A stretch of DNA of 64,000 nucleotides, taken from assembly GCA_021904315.1 (NCBI GenBank), contig CM038922.1:6485347-6549346 (forward strand), read 5' to 3'. This document shows positions 11,618 to 26,650 of this stretch, one piece after another. The notes under the pieces are model-generated. The model ran no database searches. It worked only from the letters and a program-made list of their open reading frames with translations, and was not told the origin of the DNA. This DNA is from Sphagnum magellanicum (lineage: Eukaryota; Streptophyta; Sphagnopsida; Sphagnales; Sphagnaceae). Numbering within the stretch: the stretch's first letter is position 1; every line of letters begins with the position of its first letter. The position numbers were made by a program, and so were the translations under genes.

Positions 11618-14600
11618 ATAGGGTGTGGATAGTGTTTAAAATTGTACATGTGTACCTTTGACAAATACAAAGGGCCTGAACACAATAATTTGAACTATTA
11701 ATTTTTTTATTAAATAGGCCTCATTGCTTGCAAAGTTTTATTGCTCAAAATTTGATGCAAATTGATGATGTTTCAAAAGTTCTTTTGCATGTTCAAAACA
11801 ACTATGCACAATGTTTTTTTTAAAAATCAAACATTTTTTTTCTTTATCACATGTATACCATTCATTTTCAAAATTGGGGAAGGTTTTAATATTGATGAAT
11901 AAAATAACAACATTAGTTGAATTTCATTTTTATGACACATTTGAACATCCTTGGTTCAAATGTGTTTTGAGTTTAAATTTGTTGAATGTTGAGGACATGT
12001 GTCTTTGACAAAAGTCATTCCTTTTTATGTGATAAAGAAAATGGATGCATATTTGCGTTACAAATGATATAGTTGAAAATTATTTATCTTTAGCACACAA
12101 TTGTAAATTGAGTATGAAACATGCAAAATTTGGGATAATAGACCAACACATGAATGCCACATGTTACATGCAATACCTTACTAGCTTGGCCAATTCAATG
12201 TTAATTATATTATTTTCAAAAATGTTGAAATTTTCAAATTTTATTTCTTCCAAATCAAAAAATATTGTGAAGGAAAATAATGAATATTTAAAAATATTCC
12301 TTTTTGAAATGAATGTTTCAAAATTAATTAATTATTCGATGAACATGAGTTGAAATGGCCAATGTACTACAGAAGTTGGAAGGGACTTGGCCTTACCCAT
12401 GGCCCCTTTTAAAGCATTTGGACCTTTCAACAAAGTGATTTTAGTTTTAAAACATTATAACAAGAATTCTAGCAGAATAATAAAATTGCAACTAATGATT
12501 TTCTATTAAATAAACTCAACATGCAACCTTTTGCAACAGATAAGACCAAATCTTTTGTGAAAAGTTTCTACTTCACATCTTTCTTTAAAGAGCATTATTC
12601 TCAAAGTGATCAATTATGGTTCAATAACCAAAAGTTGGGTGAAAGCATAGTTATGTGAATTTTTTGGACTGCCACAATTATAATTTATTTTGATTGTAAA
12701 TGAATTTAAGATGTAAAGTCATATTCAACATTAACATTGTCAATTTTCTAATTTATCCATGTTGCAATAGACTTTAATAGGAATTATACTGAAAAATATG
12801 GATGAGTTCTAAAAAAGGAAAGAACTCATAATGAGCTTTTGAATAATGACATACAAAATTTACACATGTGGATTCAAAAAAAATTAAATAAAAATTAAAT
12901 AGTCCCACATCAAATGAGGTGTGTAAAAGTAAAATATATTGAAACTTTTCCAATACAAAAAAAATTAATTTATAAAAATAATTTACAATACATTATTTCA
13001 CTTTAGTCTTTGAAAATCCATTTCACATTCATAACTCAAAACTTTCACATGGATTTTTTGAGCAATGACATGGCTAATGATATTTATAGGTTGGTTTGCC
13101 AATATTTTGACCAAAAGCATAGGGGAATGCACAATAATTTACATAATTTGTTAAATGTCACATTATGATAATTTTAACTAATGTAAAATACATGTGGATT
13201 CTTAGATGCTACTTTTGGACCACCTAACCATACTTTTACCCAATCACAATTCAACACTTGGACTTTTCCTAACTTGGATCCTTTTTAACAATTGTTATAT
13301 TGGTTGGATTTTATTTTTAAAAACATATCAACAAACATTTCAACACCAAATCACATTTTAAATGATGAACATATTTAGCACAAACAATGGACATTTGGAT
13401 GTTTGACCTTTAGGGTTCCAAAATCAAAATGAACAAGTTTACTTTGGGTTGCCTTGTTTAGTTTGGAACAAGTTGCAACCCAAGTAAATTAATGGACCAT
13501 CAAGGTGCTGCATTTGGGCTTTCATCAACTCCTTGTTCCAATCAAATTAATAGCATCTCATTAATGTTAACGGTTTACTTTGAACCTTAAGTTTAGGATA
13601 AACTACACCATTCTCATCCTACTAATTAAACCTACTAATATTTTAATACTTAAAGTCCTTTATACATATGTTATTTTTTTCTAATTTTTTTTCTAATGTC
13701 TATTATTAATGCATACCCTATATATTAATTATATTTGGATTTTGAAAATAGACATAATCTTATAATCGAATTAATTGAATTATAATCCTCACCCAACAAC
13801 CAATAAATATGGGACCCTATATTTTTATTCATATAGTTTTTAATTACAAAAAAATGTGTGCCAAACCCCACTTCCCCCCCCCGAGCCTCATTAGCATTTG
13901 GTATTTAGCTAAAGCTTGTGGACTTTAGAGTTATGATTTTGTTGGCATTTAATAGTTCTTGGAATTTGGACTATAGATGTGCATACTCTATGTGATGATC
14001 TATAACATGTTTATGTTGACATTTGTGATATGAAAATTATCAAACTCTTCACATGGTACAAATATGGTTCAAATTATATGAAATCACATGACCTCTTATA
14101 ATACTACAATTTTCACAAATGTTGAAAATCAATTTATTTTTTAAATAGTTTTTTTAGTATAATTTTATAAATATTAATTTTTCACAAATATATTTTAATA
14201 ACACATAATATAATTTGATCAAAAAGTGTAGTTTCTTCAACAATTCACTTGTTTATGTTTTGAACTATCATAATAAGTAAAAACATTATGAAAGTTCCTC
14301 TTAATATTGACATGGTTGAAGTTTTAAAAAAATTCATCAAGAAAAACAATATTGTGATAACATAAATGGGTCCTCCATGGTGTGTTTTCACCTGACTAAA
14401 ATCTACTTCTTTTGAATGGCCTAATTATGTGCTACAAATGAATGCAAAATCTTTACCTATGGCACATGTAATTTGGGTGCAGTCATAATCAAATGAGCCA
14501 AAAACCATGTGAGATGACTGCAAAAATTCTTTGAAAACTATAATTTTGTTACATATGTTTTTGTGGTGCCCACTTTAATCCCATGTTAATCATGGGAAGT

Positions 14601-17185
14601 TGTGTTAAATGACTAATATGAGTGTTGAGGAAATCAAATAAAATTTGAAAAAAAGAAATTTTGGGTTTTGGTTTTAATAAAAGACCTTGAACAATAGTTG
14701 CATCAAAAGCAATTAATTTTGTAAATTACTAAGCTAAAAACTCTCTTACTAATGGAATTTTGATAAGAAAAAAATTGAGATGATGTTAATTGATTACCCA
14801 CATTCAAAAAGCATTCACAATTTGAAATTTGTGGAATTTGAAATTTTTAAAAATAAAAATTGTATTGAACAATTTTTTTAAGATTTCAAGCTTCTTTTAC
14901 CACATGTCAATGGGGTGTAATGTACATGACATCTAAAGAAATTTTTTATTTTATGATACAAGAAAAAAAATCATAAAATAATTAACATAATTTCATGCAA
15001 TTTGAAATCAAGATAATTTTTCAAAACGAAAGACAAAATTTGGTAGAATCTATATAATTTTTTTAAAATCTTAATTATTCATCAAAATTTAATACAAAAA
15101 ATGTGATGTATTGAAGAAATTATATGTATTAATTACATATTACAAAAGGTTTCATCCAAAAAATCCATTCTATGAGAAAGTGAAAATGACCAAAAACAAG
15201 ATTATAGTCCTTTGTCATTATTGGTTCATTTGATTGTGATCGCGCCCATTTGTTCAAGCTAAATACCTAATGATATATTCTAAAATGTATAACAGAAAAA
15301 TATATTGATTACATTTTTTTCCAGATTAAAGCTATGTTTTGCACCAATTGACTTTTTTAAATAGGAAAAATGGGCATGTAAATGTATTAACTATAGATAA
15401 TTTGTATCCATAAAACTCAAATTTTCAACTAAAATTCCAAGTAGATAATCTCAACATTATTATTTCATATTTGGTTTGCACATCATCTCTTTGTAATTGT
15501 TGAATTCTTTTTCCAATATATATGTTTTAAATTTCATCTAAAAGGAAATTGGAAGTTACCAAATTCCCATCTACACCTTGTAATTATAATTGTAGAACTT
15601 GAAAAGCTTGGCAAGCTTTGATGAGAAAAGGTGCACCTATTTATTACAAATTATAATTGGGATTTAATGTTGACACAATATAATTTTGTTGTTACATAAG
15701 GGCAAGAAGCGGGATCAAATGGCATGTTACCATTTTGTTTGTTCAAGAAGGTGCTTCAATAATTGCTACTGATCAAAATTATCAAAACATTATAATTGAT
15801 GGCAATCAAAATGTGGCTCTTGGAAATTAAAGTTTGTTGGAAAGTTGTTTCAAACGTTGAAACTTCATTGATGAATTCTATTTCTAATAACATAATTTCT
15901 TTTGCAAGTGACCTAAGGGATTCATAAAATTCAAAATTTGTTCCATATTACATGGCTCCTTGTTATCATGAAGACTAAACTCAAATCTGAAATTGTGCAA
16001 AACATATATGAACTTGTTTGTAATCTATTAAGTGCATTTTGACAACAAAAATATATAATTATTGTCATCCATTATAATTCAATCAAATCAAGTTCAAAAG
16101 TAAAACATGCTAAAGATGTAAGGTATGAATCCCCATACCTCTATCATGTTAAATAAATGTTTTACCATCTAAATTATAAATCCCCATCAAGGGTAAATGA
16201 TGAACACAATATAGAAGGTGGAGCCGACTTGAATGCAACTTTGCCATTTGAGCTATTCAATCCCTTGTGATGGGAATGCATGCTCAAAGTGTGAATGAAC
16301 ATGAACCTAGACTAAAATGGCAGATGTGGAATACATGATTTTTAATTCAAATGTTTGGTGTTTTGAGAATGTAAAATTGTCCATTTGAAAGTAGAAAGCA
16401 AGTGACATACCTAAACCTTAAACTTACAAGTTTCCAAATTGTGACACATGTTTCAATTTAATCAACTAGGAAAAAAGTTAGAAGCAAAAACATGGGTTTT
16501 TTCAATTTTATAATTGGCAAATGTTATGTAGGGTAGTAATGTTGTTTTATACAAAAAGAAATTCTCAATTTTTCCATTTTAATAAATCATGGACTTTATA
16601 GACTATTGGCAATCTTACAAAGACTTGATAAGTTAAACATCAAACTTGCTTGTGAGCCCTTATTTTAGCATTACAATAGCCTTACAATCATACTGGGGAA
16701 AAAAATTAACAGTTCACACATGTTTATTATGTAATAAAATTTCATAAATGTTTTAATGGAATATGATAAAAGATGTTAGATCATTTTTAAAATCCACCTT
16801 GTAATGAAATAATGAAATTTTATTTTCAAAATTTTTGATTTAATTCTACAAGTTTTATAGATTAGTTGGATGGGTCCCTTCTATAATTTTCAATCATATC
16901 CCAACACGTATTATACCAAACTTAGAGGTACCCCCCAAAAACTACCCCCACAACACCAAAAAATGAACTATCTAGTGTGCAACTATCCCAAAACCATTAA
17001 CTTCTTGTTTAACCTCAAAATGTATGCTAAAAAATCCTTTCATCTTTCAACAATGTACCTTACTACATACATGAACTTGTTTACAACATCATAAACTTAA
17101 TATGCAAAATGTAATACAAACATTCATGTGAAAAATTAGTGGGAATTCGAAAGTTGTGCATGAGTGCATTGTATTTTTAAGGGTG
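11618..17185. other. Long AT-rich stretch with no recognisable gene
   Basis: Short plus-strand frames (11811-12008, 12045-12353, 16870-17094) have no recognisable domain and very AT-rich codons. Additional TTGCAACTA-like motifs occur at about 12485-12540, possibly from another decayed CACTA fragment. I see no RNA gene or coding exon. Confidence 0.55.
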
Positions 17186-17188
17186 AAA

Positions 17189-19121
17189 CACTAAAAGAAA
17201 AATGTCAATTTGCAACTTCAATTTGTGACTATCAAACGGTTACAATCAACATTTATAACCAAAATTCCTTTAATTGCATAAGTGAAGTTACACCTGACAT
17301 CTAGTCACAAATCATGATTCAACATGACATCACCAAATGGACCATGGATGATATATACAATCAACATATACATGTTCATCTTTTGACCATCCATTATGAA
17401 CATAAATTTTAAATGGTCATATATTGTGACCCATGGCATAATCAAAATCTACCACATGGTATATATATATATAATATTTTGGAAAACAATCATATGAATA
17501 TTTGAGTAAGTAGGTAGGTAGGAAGGTAGGTGGGCTCAAAAATAAGCATGTAAATATTATTATTTTGTTTTATGTTTTTCTTTTAAGGTTAAGCTTTTTT
17601 GAGTTCATCCCCAATGGCACATGTTTTTTCATATGAAAACATAAGAGAAGGCACTTTTTGTGATATAATTTCCAAGATGAGATTGGAAGATAAACAATAC
17701 GGGTTAAATTTTCTAGTTGCAAATAGAGTTGCAAACTAGAAATATTCTTTGATATGTTTTGTGCTTCTTTTTAATTTTGTAAACTATATAATTATATCAT
17801 TAAATAGGTAAATAATAAACTAATGAACGAACTAGCTAACTAACTAACTAATCAATTAGTCACTAACTAGTTACCTACCTACCTACCCACTTACAAACCT
17901 ACTTATAATTACTTACCATTCTTTCATTATTTAGTTAGTTTATTATTTCTTAACCATAACTCTTGATTAGTAAATAAAAAATATCAGATAATTAATTGAA
18001 CATTAATTTTAATTTTAATTTAAATAATAATTAACTTTTAATTATTTCTAAACTGATTAATAAACATTAAATATTAATTGTGAACTTTTGAACTAAATAG
18101 GAAATCAATTAACTTAATCATTAATAATAATTAGATAATTTAATTTTCTGAAATTTTAATTAATATTTTTATAAGCTACATTACTATTTATTAATTAATT
18201 AATATTTATTAATTATTAACCATATCTCTTGATTAGTAAATATTAATTTTCAGATAATTAAATTTTAATTAACTTATTAATTAGTGAATATTAACTTATT
18301 CACTAATTGTTTATAATTTGTAGTTTGACTAACAACTTGAAATGAAACATTTATCAAATAAATCAGTAAATATTGAATATTATTTTATAATTCTCATTTT
18401 ATTCAATTAATTATTATTATTAATTGATTAATCAAGAATAAATTATAAATATAAATTATTAACTCATCAAAAGAATAATAAATTGATTTTATTTAACTAA
18501 TTAGTATTCCATAATTTATATTATTTAATCAATTTTTTGTTAATACTATTTTATGAATAATGAATCTTAATTTGGCATTAAGATTATGTCATCTTTATAT
18601 GACCTCAGCATTATAATGTAACTCTATATTAAAATAAACATGATATATTTGTAAACAAAACACAATAAAAAATCAAAATGAAATTTTAAAAAAAAATATG
18701 TTCAAAATATGAAGTAATATGTTTTCAATATGTGTTGAATATAGGCTAAATACATTTAAGTATGCTAAATAGGTTTTAATATATGTTTCATGTATTTTGA
18801 CTACATGTTAAATATACTTTTAATGTAATCCAAAACACCTTGGTGTACATAATACATATAAGCACACCACAAAAAATAACCAAGTTACAACTAAATTTGC
18901 AATTAAATGAACATGATGTCGTATTCTTGTACGAAAAACCCAAGAAGTTAATTAATATGGAAGGATGTATAATTTAGTAATCACACTATAGTCACAAAAA
19001 TAGTATGAATTTTTTTTTAATGGTTACTAATTGTAAAAATTAGAAAACATAGTTGCAAATGACAAATAGTTGCATGTAGTCGCAAATTTGATGGTTATGT
19101 ATTACAAAATTTCTTGTAATG
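17189..19121. mobile_element. Short CACTA-type (En/Spm) element, copy 2
   Basis: The left terminus is CACTAAAAGAAAAAT. The right terminus, read on the minus strand, is CATTACAAGAAATTTTG, close to the common plant CACTACAAGAAA terminus. Both sides are flanked by AAA (17186-17188 and 19122-19124), fitting a 3-bp target duplication. Subterminal zones carry GTTGCAAAT/ATTTGCAAC motifs on both sides. The 1.9-kb interior is extremely AT-rich (ATTAATTAACT-like strings at 17.8-18.5 kb) and has no transposase, so it is non-autonomous. It matches 10448-11617 in reverse orientation, including GTAGGT tetranucleotide tracts and a CATATGAAAAAACATGT-like block. Confidence 0.7.
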
Positions 19122-19124
19122 AAA

Positions 19125-20523
19125 ATTTGCATGTTTTCAATTTGTAATGACCTTGTTTTACTTCATTACTTAATTTAGTTCATACATTGGATTGCATTTG
19201 TCATAATCCAATATTTAAGATGAAATAGGTTGGGCCACATGACTGATCTACTATTAGGGGAGGTTGTTGTACAAATCAACACATTTGATGACCATTGGAT
19301 GCTTACTTTTGAGGGGTGAATATCATGGGTTGCATCAATTCACTACACTTATAATTCCATGTGCATGTTTGTTATGCAACATCATTCTTCTTCTATTGCC
19401 ACTTAAGCATTCATTGATCTTTATTAGTATATAACCACCAATGGCCATTCTTTGAAGTTCACACTATACTTGAGTTCAATAAACATTTTCCTTCATTTGT
19501 AGTTTTGACATGTTATATCATGATTAGTTCTTCATATCCACATGCACTTGATTTCCTACCAAGTCTTTGGGATTTCTATTTTATACATTAATCATTAGGT
19601 GGATGCAAAAGAAGGTTCAAAGGGAAACAAAGCAATAATAGACACATGAACATTAAACTAAAACAACAAAAAAAATAACTTAGTGATTTATAACAAAACC
19701 CCATTTTCAACCTCTTTATCCATTGTCATTTTTGTAATCATGTTGTTTTGAACTTGAACGTGAATAACATCCAGTATATTTATGAGATACTATTAATTTT
19801 ATCATGTTACAATTTGCAATGAGATCATGTGACCTTTGTAAAATAAACTTGTTCATTGGCATAAAATTTGTATTGCATTATAAGCAATGTCATTATGCTT
19901 TATTACTAATTTTTGCCCTAGTAGGCACATCTCTTGTTGTAATGGATAGGGTTCATTTAGACTAGTGTTCAATTCCCCCAAGAGATTCTACTTGTATCCA
20001 TTTTATTTTTATTTTGTTTATGAGTTTTTCATTTCTACTTGGTTTATCATCATATTGCCATTTCTAGTACTTGAATGTGATTACACATGAAATTGAAAAT
20101 GGTAAAAAATTCGTAGCTAAAAAATATTTACCACAAAATTGACATAGAAACCATTTTTTTACCAAAAAATTATGAAATAATTTGTATAATAAACCTATGA
20201 ATTCAAGTGGTTGCTACATGTCAAGCAAGGCCTAACAAACCTAGCCACCTGAACAACTTGTATAAAATCATTATAAAAATGTTGCATTAGTGTGGGTTAG
20301 TAGAAAAAATGGGAGGACCATGAATACTTGATAAGATCCACAAGCTATAGGTATTTTTCTTGATTACATAGTGGGTGGAAGCATGGTAAAATAGATCAAA
20401 AAAAATAGGATGTATTCAATTTATCCTATATCATGCATATGAAAACAATAAAATAACATCGAAATGGATGGAGGTACAATATAAAACCCTACATGCCTTT
20501 TGCTACACAAGTATAAAAATCTT
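19125..20523. other. AT-rich intergenic DNA
   Basis: No open frame of note and no recognised motif. Confidence 0.5.
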
Positions 20524-20666
20524 CTTCCCCAAAAACAAAGTTCTAAAATTAAACATAATTATCCCCAAAAATGCATGGTAAGTTCATGTTCAAACTTCCC
20601 CAAAAACAAAAGTTCTAAAATTAAACATAATTATCCCCAAAAATGCATGGTAAGTTCATGTTCAAA
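20524..20666 (+). repeat. Recent 71/72-bp tandem duplication
   Basis: Two adjacent near-identical units start with CTTCCCCAAAAAC at 20524 and 20595 and end with GTAAGTTCATGTTCAAA. They differ by one A in a short run, indicating a recent duplication. Confidence 0.95.
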
Positions 20667-22912
20667 AAGCCTTTAGCAAAAAATACTCAATGAAATATAT
20701 TTATAATAGGTATAAAAAAAAATTATATTAATAACACATACTTTACAAAAGTTCACATTACAAATAATATACTTATACATTTACTTGGGTTTTAAACAAC
20801 TAGTTAAAAAGCTTATTGAAATAAATTGGAATATGAAAATAAATGCACAATAGTGAAAAATTATTTTGCTTTTGATCATTGAAGTAGAAACATGCAATAA
20901 AGATATCAACAAAGAACCAAACATTAGGCCAAAACCATCAATTTGGTTGAAACAAAGAAAGAAATGTCAAAAGTTTTTTTGAAAAATACATTTTTGTAAA
21001 ATGAGAGGTGGGACTACTTTTTCCATTTTTTTAATGAATAAAAGCATGGTAAAGTGAACAATTGAATTATCTTGGCAATATCAATATAAAGTAACCATCA
21101 ATTAAGTTTTGATACATTGAACTTCAAAATATTATCAAGTACAATTATCAATATTAGTAATTTTTTTTTTACTAATATTGATCACAACTATATTTAAATA
21201 ACACATGTTTAAAATAAGCTTAAGTAAATTCATTGAAATTCAAAAAATGCCACACAACTTACAAAATAAGTTGCAAGTAAACGAAAGTAAATGAAATGTT
21301 GGATTTTTGAAATTTTCAAATTACTAGCGTACTAAAATGTATTTATGAACATTCAATTTTTACATATTATAATCAAAATATACTAACTTCTAATATAAAA
21401 ATATGTTTGAACACCACAAATTGACCATCAGTTTAAACACAGTTTTTATTATTTTAAATTTTTTGAAATTTTGTATTCAACTTACACCAACTAAATGGAG
21501 GATTTGATGTTTTAATATTGAGGCTTAAAGAAAATTTGAATCTTTTTTTTATGTTTAAAAAATACCATAATTGAAACTATAATTGAATGGACTATTTTTT
21601 TTAAAACTTTACCATGCTTTCATCCTAATGGTAAAAGTAGTTTCATCTTGGATCTCAATTTTCCCACATGTGGCAATTGCTTTTACAATGAGTATTCAAC
21701 AAAATATTGTGTATGTAATGTTATTCCATGTTCAATTTGGGAATTTGGTCTTCTATCAAGGTGGCATGAGAGAACAAATGGAAGCCCAAATTTATAGTGA
21801 AACAAGCCTTTACAATTGATTTTGCAAATTTCTTTAATGTACAATAATTTTATGATAGATTTTGTTGCTACTTTACATCCAACCTTGACAAGGTATTTTT
21901 AAAATCTATTTTATAATGCTTACACCCTAAAATGATATCAATTTTTTTCCATGGTTTCAATTGCTTAGACATAGAAGTGAACATATAAAAATAATAATTA
22001 TGTTATGATGATAAATTGAATATTTGAAAATGTTCAAAATATTTGTGTATTTAATACTAAAGTATGAGGAAGCAATGGCTTGATGGGACTCCTCATGTAC
22101 AATTTGATAAGTTTTCACTTCCAACAATGCAAAATTTTATATAGAACATGTTTTTTTTTCCTTGATACAATTAAAAAATTTATCCACGACTGAAGGCCAA
22201 TGCATTCTCCACAATTCAATTGTGTTTCACCTAACCTTTTTATAGTCCATGGCCATTATTGGGAAAAAAAAGACACAAGTACATGTTTCAAATCTTGAAC
22301 GAAGGTTCATCTTTACTAGGATGAGGAACTAACATCTTGTTATTATATTAAGATGAACCCAAAGAGCATTAAATTTTTGCTTATGTAAGCCTCCAACTTG
22401 TGGTAATTTCTCAACTTTGCATGAAAATATCCATGGCAAACCCAAAAAAATAATGAATTTAAGCCACTATAAGTGATCACTTGGAACATTTACATATCAT
22501 ATGTTGGTTGGCCACCCACCTTCAATGTAATGGACAAATATTAAATAATCCTTGCACTCATTTTATGTGTGGAAAATGGATATTTTTGACAAAATTCTTA
22601 TACCATCCAATGAAATTTTTTCCAAAGTCATTTTAAAATGATTAACAATCTCATATGTGTTTAGTGGGAGATTGAAAATTGGAGGATTAATTGAAATTAT
22701 TCCTAGAAGAAGGGAATCTGATTATCAAAGTTAAAGGGTTCATCAATAGACTCTTATGTGATGTTGAACATTGGCTTGACACCAAATGTACCATGACAAC
22801 TTTCATGGGAGTTGGAATCCTTTGGAAAATCACCCAATTTCTTAGGACTCGTTAGAAACTACACTTTCCCTACTAATATTTGTGGCTAGGAAGACATGAT
22901 ATGTGTTAAGGC
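20667..22912. other. AT-rich intergenic DNA
   Basis: One plus-strand frame of 78 codons (21583-21819) begins with a hydrophobic segment but matches nothing I recognise. No other structure seen. Confidence 0.5.
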
Positions 22913-23680
22913 AAACCCATCTTTGGGTGGTACCACTAGGAATGTCCACCCTAAAGTTTTTTAACTCATTCAAGACAACATAGGACTCATTTTTTAAAAA
23001 GCTTTTCATTTCAAATTTTATATCAAAAGATTGCCCATTTCATATATAATTTGAAACTTTAATTGTATTTACAAAATAAATTTTAATATTCCAAATAAGT
23101 TGTCAAGGAATTTTTTTTTAAAAGTAACATTTGGGCTTCATTTTTTATGAACACAAAAGGAACATGTTTCTTCACTTTTGATTTTTTAAAAATTTCTAGG
23201 AGGGTTTCAATTAGTCCTATTTTTTATTTGTTTAATAGATAGTGGATTGAAGCAACCACAACATTTTGAGCAATTTTTGAAGGTTAGGACTAGGAGGTCT
23301 TGAAAAGCCATTGCATCCATGTTTATAAATTTGTAGTAATTTTCGTTTGTTTGTTAAATCATTAATTTAGGTCATGCCATAATGCTTACAATTGATAAAC
23401 CCAAAAAAATGTTTTTACAGTGATGTATTTTAATGGCATTTAATGATATGGGCTTAGGAATCTTAATAACACAAATCTCTTACTTGTGTAGCCTATGTAA
23501 GTGTCTATAATTCTTTCATAATTTACACATAGGTGAAGAACACAAAGCCCATGTGATGCAAGCCAATAATTAAAATCACAATTTAAAAAGATTATTTTTT
23601 AAAAATTAAATTAAACTAAGTCCATCTTTCTTTGAATTTTGGTGAGGTGCTTCCAAATGGTACCACCCAAGGATGAATTT
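22913..23680. repeat. Inverted-repeat-bounded segment, possible MITE
   Basis: The phrase CATCTTTGGGTGGTACCACT at 22918 is answered by its imperfect reverse complement, AATGGTACCACCCAAGGATG, ending near 23675. This gives a terminal inverted repeat of about 25 bp around a 770-bp interior. No target duplication was convincing, so the class is unknown. Confidence 0.45.
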
Positions 23681-26650
23681 TCCTGCTGCCATATTATATT
23701 TATATGGTGTAACTATGCACACATCGATGATCATTGGGCACATTTTTGAAAAATAAAATTTTGTAGAAATACATAGACCTTGGCGAGCAAATGGAAAATT
23801 AAATGATTCATTTTGGTGTCACAATGTCAATTTTTGTAGGGTAACCTTTCCATGGACACCTATAACAAATAAAATTTTCAATTTATTAATTTCTCTAAAT
23901 CAAAAACTTGATTGTAAAAACACCCAGGGAAATTATCACTTCCATTTTTAAAAACAACATGCAAAAAATATTACTCGTGCAACTCATTCATTACAAAATA
24001 AAATTTATAATTTTCTTTAATGTAAATGAGGTGCCTAAATTCTGATATGAAGATATACCTAAGATATATCTAAAATATTTTCATTTTTATTTTTATTTTT
24101 TTAGTATTCCATTCTTTCATAACATAGCAAAAAATACTCTTTATTTCAAGTGTTTTAGAAAATATAGAAAAAGTGACCTCCCCAATTGAAAACACCTATC
24201 TAATTGAATTTTGATAAAAATATATCCGTTTTTAATAGTGAATTTTTACGTTAAAAAATATGGATTGATTATTTGACTAGAATGGTAGAATGTTGAGAGG
24301 TCCATATTTAATTTCATTCCACATTATCTATAGTGACTCAATACATGGTGTAGCATGAAATAACAAAATTTTATGTGAAATCTTTCCTTCAAAAATTGTG
24401 GCCAAATTATATTTTAAAAATTTTGAATGGTTAAAATTGAGAAATATTTTCATTAGTGTAGGGGAAATCACTTTCATTTTTTTCCAACTAACATGCAAAA
24501 AATGTAGGGTGCAACTTATTGGAATAAAATAAATTTTATAATTTATTTAAATGTAGATAAGGTTTTTAGAATTGATTATCAATTTATTTATTTAGTTGAA
24601 ATATTTTTTTGATTTCATAGCATACCAAAATTATCCCTTTATTTCATGTGTGTCATAAAATATACAAAAAGTGACTTCCCCAAATCATGTCTTTGAATTG
24701 TTGTTTCAAAAAAAATCACAAGTGATTATATTTAGAATCTATATTTGGGCAATTAATGATATAGGTTTTCTTGCCATTGAACCTATCATACCACATTAAA
24801 TTATCAAGTTAACATTATAAAATGAACTTGTGTCATTTTTTCAAAAAGTGAACCATCATATCTTGCATTTACTTTGGTATTGAGACCTTTGTGTAGGAAC
24901 TAACTCATTCAAAATTGTGTGATATCCAAACTAAAACATATTTTTAAATATTCAAAATTCATTCTTCCACCTCTCATACAAGACCCAAAACTTATTGTGT
25001 TCTTCTTAAAGACAATTTCCCTCTTAATATGGGCAAATTCATTAATGTGATTACAAAGGGAACTTTTGAAAAACATTTTGAAAGTAACTATTGTGTCAAT
25101 TCTAACCTAACAAAAACAAATGTGACAATAGCCAACGCAATCATATTTTTGTAAGTGTCAATCACAAACTATGAAACCATCACCATCATCACGAATTGTA
25201 ATGATAAATTGTCATTAATTCATATTCACTTCATCAAATCCCAATAATGTATGTAATTAAATATTTGTCAAAAGCTAAATGCCAACAATTACATAAGAAT
25301 TTGTGTTCTCACAATCTTCAAGACCAATGGGAAAGGCCAAACATGATGTCAACTAGCAATCAACATGAAGTGACATCCACATTGTGCATACAGTTGATCA
25401 CAACATACAATTCAACAATTCCAAGTGTTACCTTCTACCATAGTTTGAGTAAAATTTTGATGTGTAATGAAATGCAAGTCACAAACCACCAATGACAATG
25501 AGGCTAAATTAGTCTTGTCATTCCTTGCTAATTTGATCATCTATTCTTTTTTGTTACTTGTATCATTTATGCTTCTTTTCACAACACGCAATAACACATT
25601 TAGGTTCCTTTCTTTTGCAATTGATATGTTTGGTTACAATTATCTCATTACATATTAAACAAATGATCAAATGCCATATACTTCAATGAATTTCACTTGC
25701 TCTACAATTTGATACTTCATTTTCCCCTAGCAAATATTAGAAAGCAAAGGATTTTTCATCTTTTGCCCATAGGTTTATGTCTAGCCAACACCTTATTGTA
25801 TCATAGAGGTTTTGGTGCATGTCAACATTATAGGTCCTCATTTTCAACAATATTTGAAAGCAACCACCACCCACAACTCAAAGATGTTTATGCTAATATG
25901 GACAACTCATGACTTGGGTTGTCTTCAAGACTACACATTTCACAAGAGCATTTGCACTATCACACCTTTTCTAACATATATTCTAATAATATGTCCAATG
26001 TTTAATGAACTTGTGTCATGTCCTCGTTGGGCCCAAGAACAACTTGATATGTGTACCCCATATTTTGTTTGTCTATAGTGAAGTTTTTCAATACGTTTCA
26101 AACCAAGTTCAAGCTCCCCTATTCAATACATTTGATCCAATGTTATATCCACTTTTTGAGATGTGCCCATTGCAATCAAGATGTGACGATGCATGCTTTG
26201 CATCAATCGTTCAAAAACTCATCTTCATATAAATAGTTACATGCCCTTCTTTCATCTTTAGTTCAATCCCTTTCAACATTGTCTTCTATGCAGATAAATT
26301 TTGCATTGTTGTGGATTTTATTCATGTTGATGGTATGTGAGTAACTCATGGCCAAGGATCATAAGATTAAGAGTATTAGACACTAAGGATCATGAACTTG
26401 TGATCTTAAGGCTTGCATTACAAGGGCCGGCACATTGCCCCCACTACCCATTTAATATGTTGTTCTTTGATGGCTAATAAAACTTGGCAATATGAATAGA
26501 CCTCAGTACATTTGGTGTACACTGTACACCTCATCTCTTCAAATAGCTTTGCAGCTCAAGATGTGTGGAAAAGTGGCCTCCTTGTGAACAATGGCTGTCT
26601 TTAATTATCTTTTTTTCTTTTTATTCTGAGACCAGAAACACCAAAAAAAT
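23681..26650. other. AT-rich intergenic DNA
   Basis: Several plus-strand frames of 60-90 codons lie at 25247-26236. They overlap in two or three frames and have no recognisable domain. The pattern is what chance gives in this composition. No exon or RNA gene is supported. Confidence 0.5.

Noticed and set aside
25247..26236. Run of plus-strand frames of 60-90 codons
   Set aside because: Overlapping in several frames, no domain, composition the same as noncoding surroundings.
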